A stretch of DNA of 33,822 nt from a virus. Location: IMG/VR virus record IMGVR_UViG_3300045117_000212, positions 1-33,822 of that record; one strand, written 5' to 3'. Made by a program: the position numbers and the translations under genes. Below are positions 31,235 to 33,822 of this stretch, in pieces. Position 1 is the stretch's first letter, and each line of letters opens with the position of its first letter. Under the pieces are notes generated by a model. That model did not search any database. It saw only the letters and a list, made by a program, of their open reading frames with translations, and had not been told where the DNA came from.

Positions 31235-31399
31235 ATGCAACTCATGGCGCAGAAAGCAGGAAGGATTCCAACCTTCCTTGAACGGGCAGAGCCTTACCTT
31301 CAAAGAAAAGAGGCATTGAAAACAACTGAGTCTGTCCGGATAGTGAAAGCAATAAGGCGCAAGCGTATTATTCCAGAACCGCCTCTGAAGAAGAAGTGA
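31235..31399 (+). CDS. Small basic protein, 54 aa
   Basis: MQLMAQKAGRIPTFLERAEPYLQ..., ending PEPPLKKK. Strongly basic, Arg/Lys rich in the second half (IRRKRII), perhaps nucleic-acid binding. Second ATG at 31244. No clear SD. Not a known family. Confidence 0.35.
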   Translation: MQLMAQKAGRIPTFLERAEPYLQRKEALKTTESVRIVKAIRRKRIIPEPPLKKK

Positions 31400-31489
31400 G
31401 TTTTGGAGGTAAGTCCCCACAGAGCCTCCAGTGTGTATTGGCTCAACCATGCCCTGGAAGAGCTGGACAGCATAACTAAGAGAGTCTAA
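31400..31489 (+). other. Short gap, competing tiny ORFs
   Basis: GGAGGT at 31405-31410 but no start at the right distance. Two 28-codon frames overlap here (for example '...VYWLNHALEELDSITKRV', to 31489). I see no reliable gene. Confidence 0.3.
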
Positions 31490-31523
31490 GTTTTTAACAC
31501 TTTTGTTTTTTATTTATTTTTTT
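31490..31523 (+). terminator. T-rich transcription terminator
   Basis: Runs of T (TTTTT, TTTTGTTTTTT, TTTATTTTTTT) with no hairpin, the form archaeal RNA polymerase uses. It follows the last late gene and would end the late transcripts. Confidence 0.65.
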
Positions 31524-31596
31524 ACACACAGAAAAGAGACAGAGAAGACACGAATCAAACCACCATTATCATCCACAATATTCATTTTTACGACGT

Positions 31597-31618
31597 GTAT
31601 GTAACTATAGTTACATAC
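31597..31618. promoter_or_regulatory. Perfect 22-bp palindrome, probable operator
   Basis: Arm GTATGTAACTA followed directly by its complement TAGTTACATAC. A TATA-like TTATATATTATTATA (31619-31633) is next to it, so a dimeric regulator could block a promoter here. Confidence 0.65.
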
Positions 31619-31650
31619 TTATATATTATTATACAGGTTCCCACAAAAAT

Positions 31651-31672
31651 ACCATAAGTGGCTATTTATGGT
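31651..31672. repeat. Inverted repeat ACCATAA / TTATGGT
   Basis: Seven-bp arms, 8-nt spacer, 33 nt after the palindrome. Possible second regulator site. Confidence 0.4.
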
Positions 31673-31762
31673 CGCTCAGTTCGCACTTTCCACTGTCTCC
31701 CGAACTCGAAAAAAAATAAAAAAATAAACAAAACAAATAAAAATGTTAGCTACCTAATAAGC

Positions 31763-32065
31763 ATGCGCACAGCGCGGAGTGGAAAAATGGGCTACTACGA
31801 AATTAAGCAAAAGGCAGCACAAGAAATTCTCAAAGGGTGTGAAAAGCGACCTTTCATGACGCAGTTGGAGGTTGACCGGCTCGAAGCCCAAGCAGTCGCC
31901 ATGTTTGGTCTTAGTAGGAAAGCAGTAAAGGAAATCATATCTGCAAACATCGAATTCGGGAACCTGCATATCATAAAAGAACACAAAAAAGAAGAGAGGA
32001 ACCCCATCACACAAGAAGAAATGCACACAGTAGACAATATCCTCAAGGCAAAACCAAAGGACTGA
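31763..32065 (+). CDS. Putative winged-helix-like DNA-binding protein
   Basis: One hundred residues from ATG 31763, or 92 from ATG 31787 (GGAGTGG upstream). 'AAQEILKGCEKRPFMTQLEVDRLEAQAVAMFGLSRKAVKEIISANIEFGNLHII' has a helix-turn-helix outline with an 'FGLSRKAVKEII' recognition-helix-like part. It lies right after the palindrome and could be its regulator; this is inference. An A-rich TATA-like AAATAAAAAT (31735-31744) precedes it. Confidence 0.55.
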   Translation: MRTARSGKMGYYEIKQKAAQEILKGCEKRPFMTQLEVDRLEAQAVAMFGLSRKAVKEIISANIEFGNLHIIKEHKKEERNPITQEEMHTVDNILKAKPKD

Positions 32066-32069
32066 AATC

Positions 32070-32318
32070 ATGCCTGTGAAGAAATACGGTATCATTCGAT
32101 GTCCACATTGCGGCGAGTTGGTGTTGTGGGCTGCTTGGATTCGGACGAAATGCACAACCTGCCACAAGAAAATCGACCCTAAAAAGGCGAGGAAAATATG
32201 GTTGGGCAACACACCGCGTGAAGTGGGGCACACGCTACAACGCATCAAGGAGCAAGTGGCAAAAGAATTTGGGGTGCCCTTGGAAAAAGGAGCAATCTAT
32301 GTGGGGAGAAAAGCATGA
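32070..32318 (+). CDS. Zinc-ribbon protein, DUF1922-like
   Basis: Eighty-two residues: 'YGIIRCPHCGELVLWAAWIRTKCTTCHKKIDPKKARK', two C-x2-C pairs, then basic helices. The pattern resembles the small archaeal zinc ribbons of the DUF1922 type. Possibly transcription or DNA related. The stop overlaps a tiny ORF (ATGA). Confidence 0.6.
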   Translation: MPVKKYGIIRCPHCGELVLWAAWIRTKCTTCHKKIDPKKARKIWLGNTPREVGHTLQRIKEQVAKEFGVPLEKGAIYVGRKA

Positions 32319-32395
32319 GCAGGCCATTCAGCGGACGTGCAGGGAGCATCAGCAGGCACTACACGCGAATCGCCCGCATGGAGAGGAGAAAATGA
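32315..32395 (+). CDS. Possible 26-residue basic ORF
   Basis: MSRPFSGRAGSISRHYTRI..., Arg-rich, joined by ATGA overlaps to both neighbours (32315/32318 and 32392/32395). Such double coupling favours translation, but the product is very short. Confidence 0.3.
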   Translation: MSRPFSGRAGSISRHYTRIARMERRK

Positions 32396-32478
32396 AACTG
32401 ACCATTTTGCAAGGCGACATTTTCGAGAGGCTGCCTCAAATCCCAAGCGACAGCATCGACCTTTGCATTAGTTTTTAA
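32392..32478 (+). pseudogene. Truncated methyltransferase N-terminus, copy 1
   Basis: Twenty-eight codons: MKLTILQGDIFERLPQIPSD..., then DLCI, the usual lead-in to a methyltransferase motif IV (SPPY), but the frame ends 'SF' and stop. GGAGAGGAG precedes the ATG. It is cut just where TSPPY should follow, at the start of the endonuclease cassette. The second copy begins at 32972. Confidence 0.7.
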
Positions 32479-32481
32479 ATA
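32472..32481 (+). promoter_or_regulatory. TATA box of the endonuclease gene
   Basis: TTTTTAAATA, ending 22 nt before the ATG at 32503, leaderless spacing. It overlaps the stop of the truncated methyltransferase. Confidence 0.6.
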
Positions 32482-32502
32482 CTAAGTCCCCTAATTGGTG
32501 GT

Positions 32503-32961
32503 ATGGGAAACATTCAATATCTCGCAGGAATAATCGATGGGGAAGGCTGTATTTTTGTGAAGCGTTCTACTTATCGCATGCGCTCGGAAAAATATGGGGA
32601 TTGTAAGAACCCAGAATTTCATCCACGCATTCAGGTCAAGATGACCAACGAAGAAGTGCTACGTCTCCTCGCAAAAGAATTCGGAGGCTCAATTTATCAA
32701 GAGAAACGTCTGCATCCCTCCCGTTCTGGATTCGCGCCGAGAAAGCTCCTCTGGGTTTGGCATACCAGCGACAGAAAAGCGGCACAAGCGTTCGAGCAGT
32801 TAATTCCATTTCTTATTGTGAAGAAAAAGAATGCGGAGAACGCATTTGCCCTTTACAAATTCAAGAAATCAATCCACAGAGAAAAGCATCGCGCATTCTC
32901 AACGGGAGAAGTTGCTCGTTTAGAAGAATATTATCAAATGAGCAAAAGACTGAACAAATGA
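32503..32961 (+). CDS. LAGLIDADG homing endonuclease
   Basis: One hundred and fifty-two residues. The motif 'YLAGIIDGEGCIFV' at the start is the single LAGLIDADG signature, so it probably works as a homodimer; the following 'RIQVKMTNEEVLRLLAKEFGG' is typical. Such enzymes cut an uninterrupted allele so that repair copies them in. GGTGG lies just before the ATG. It is flanked by two copies of a methyltransferase N-terminus, see findings. It is a free-standing enzyme, not an intein. Confidence 0.9.
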   Translation: MGNIQYLAGIIDGEGCIFVKRSTYRMRSEKYGDCKNPEFHPRIQVKMTNEEVLRLLAKEFGGSIYQEKRLHPSRSGFAPRKLLWVWHTSDRKAAQAFEQLIPFLIVKKKNAENAFALYKFKKSIHREKHRAFSTGEVARLEEYYQMSKRLNK

Positions 32962-32971
32962 GGTGGTTGCC

Positions 32972-33822
32972 TTGCGCCTGACAATCTTGCAAGGAGATGT
33001 CTATGAAAAGATAAAGGAAATTCCAGCGAACTCCGTTGATTTGTGTATCACAAGCCCCCCTTATAGCGCATAAAGCGCAAGGAATGGGGACTCCGAACAT
33101 ACAACGCGGGTGAGAAAGAACTGGGAGCAGAACCGACCATGGACGCTTATCTTGACAACACACTGCGCTGGGTGAAAGAAGTCTGGCGTGTTCTCAAACC
33201 AACAGGAAGTTTTGTGCTGAACATCGGCGACTGCTGGTGTGGTTATCGTGGTAACGATACCAACTCCTCAGAAATTGACCCTAAGAAAAAAGGATTTCCT
33301 ATGCAACTTAATAGGGGTATCATTCAAAAGGAAGGAGGCATCTACAAAACCAAACAACTCCTAAGCGTTTCCAGCTTCCTCTACTGCCGTGTCGTCAGCG
33401 AAACGGACTTCGTATGCCGGGGAGAGCACATCTGGGCGAAGCCAAACGTCCCCTCACCTATAAGAAGCCGCCTAAAGCACAGCCACGAGAAGCTGTTTTG
33501 GTTTGTGAAGGATGCGGACAAATATTATTTCAACCAGACACCGTGGATGAAAGACGTGCAACCAAACAAAATCAGGCAGGAAGTCTATCATCCAGCTTAC
33601 GAGAACATTGGGCTGTCGGAAACTTCCACCATGCGAACAAAAACATGGACCAACGAAAAAACAATCGAACACTCATGGCGCATCATCCCAGTTGGAGCAA
33701 AGCAAAGCGGCTTCGAACTGGCGGGAAAGAAAGCGAGCGAACACATTGCGCCCTATCCTGAAGAGCTGATACGCCCATACATCAAAAGTATGGTTCCGCA
33801 CAGAGGCACCGTGTTGGATTGT
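32972..33822 (+). pseudogene. Frame-shifted DNA methyltransferase, 3' end outside window
   Basis: The second copy of the N-terminus starts TTG 32972 (LRLTILQGDVYEKIKEIPAN...) and reaches 'DLCITSPPYSA' then a TAA at 33071. The remainder is open in the -1 frame from about 33067 to the window end: EWGLRTYNAGEKELGAEPTM, then VWRVLKPTGSFVLNIGD, EHIWAKPNVPSP, HEKLFWFVKD, ending RGTVLD, where motif I should follow. Motif IV S-P-P-Y suggests a beta-class N4-cytosine or N6-adenine enzyme. The break lies beside a repeated AGCGCA; it may be a true disruption, programmed shifting or a sequencing error. Confidence 0.75.

Larger units (their letters stand above)
31524..31762. other. AT-rich non-coding control region
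   Basis: About 240 nt, with the 22-bp palindrome, TATA-like sequences and a second inverted repeat, and an A-rich run (31710-31745). An ORF crosses part of it (31658 onward) but lacks a normal start. The only long gap in the window; a candidate for a regulatory switch or replication origin. Confidence 0.5.

Noticed and set aside
1-33822. tRNA or rRNA genes
   Set aside because: I saw no cloverleaf-like sequences with TTCGA-type T loops; a tRNAscan run would be decisive.
1-33822. Integrase and attachment sites
   Set aside because: No tyrosine or serine recombinase signature and no matching end repeats are visible, so integration cannot be claimed from this window.
1-33822. Window ends joining as one circular methyltransferase gene
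   Set aside because: The right-end gene lacks motif I and the left-end gene lacks its N-terminus, but the left one already contains its own motifs IV and I and is of a different type.

Overview
The window looks like most of the genome of a tailed (Caudoviricetes-type, probably siphovirus-like) virus or provirus of an archaeon. Every convincing gene is on the + strand. The archaeal assignment is an inference from three things. TATA-box promoters lie about 22-24 nt before several start codons, which suggests leaderless transcripts. Shine-Dalgarno (SD) sites are of the GGTG/GAGGTG type. Three predicted exported proteins are very dense in N-X-S/T sequons. I cannot name the host; Euryarchaeota or a DPANN lineage would both fit.

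Layout. (1) 1-5409, accessory/early: a type III Mod methyltransferase cut by the left edge; a chain of small, mostly Cys/His-rich genes joined by 4-nt ATGA overlaps; a small membrane protein; and a ParB-domain/DNA methyltransferase fusion whose frame breaks at a run of eight G. (2) 5416-8665, packaging: HNH endonuclease, small terminase, a coiled-coil protein, large terminase. (3) 8703-15958, head and fibres: a portal with zinc-finger-like insertions and a MuF tail, a gp10-like protein, an XkdF-like protease/scaffold, an HK97-type capsid protein, small head proteins, a secreted LamG-like protein and a fibre/baseplate protein. (4) 15967-29199, fibre, connector and tail: a large sequon-rich secreted fibre-like protein, a decapeptide-repeat protein, connector and tail-completion proteins, tail tube protein, tail-assembly chaperone with a -1 frameshift site, short tape measure, tail hub and adhesins. 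(5) 29234-31150, probable lysis: coiled-coil/transglutaminase-like cysteine peptidase, a hypothetical protein, a holin-like protein and an XhlA-like protein. (6) 31150-33822: small ORFs, an AT-rich non-coding region with a T-rich terminator and a perfect 22-bp palindrome, a DNA-binding candidate, a zinc-ribbon protein, and a methyltransferase locus broken by a LAGLIDADG endonuclease cassette.

How it works together. Five almost identical 16-bp TATA elements (AGTGTTATTTAAAAAG) each overlap a stop codon and divide the late genes into functional units: portal, protease/capsid/fibre, connector, tail, and lysis. The same design allows leaderless start codons. Hairpins follow the capsid and tail-tube genes. 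The most unusual features are this promoter regulon, the carbohydrate-binding-like module that appears split by an inserted sequon-rich surface-protein gene, the endonuclease cassette that carries a second methyltransferase N-terminus, the exported sequon-dense fibre proteins, and the decapeptide-repeat protein.
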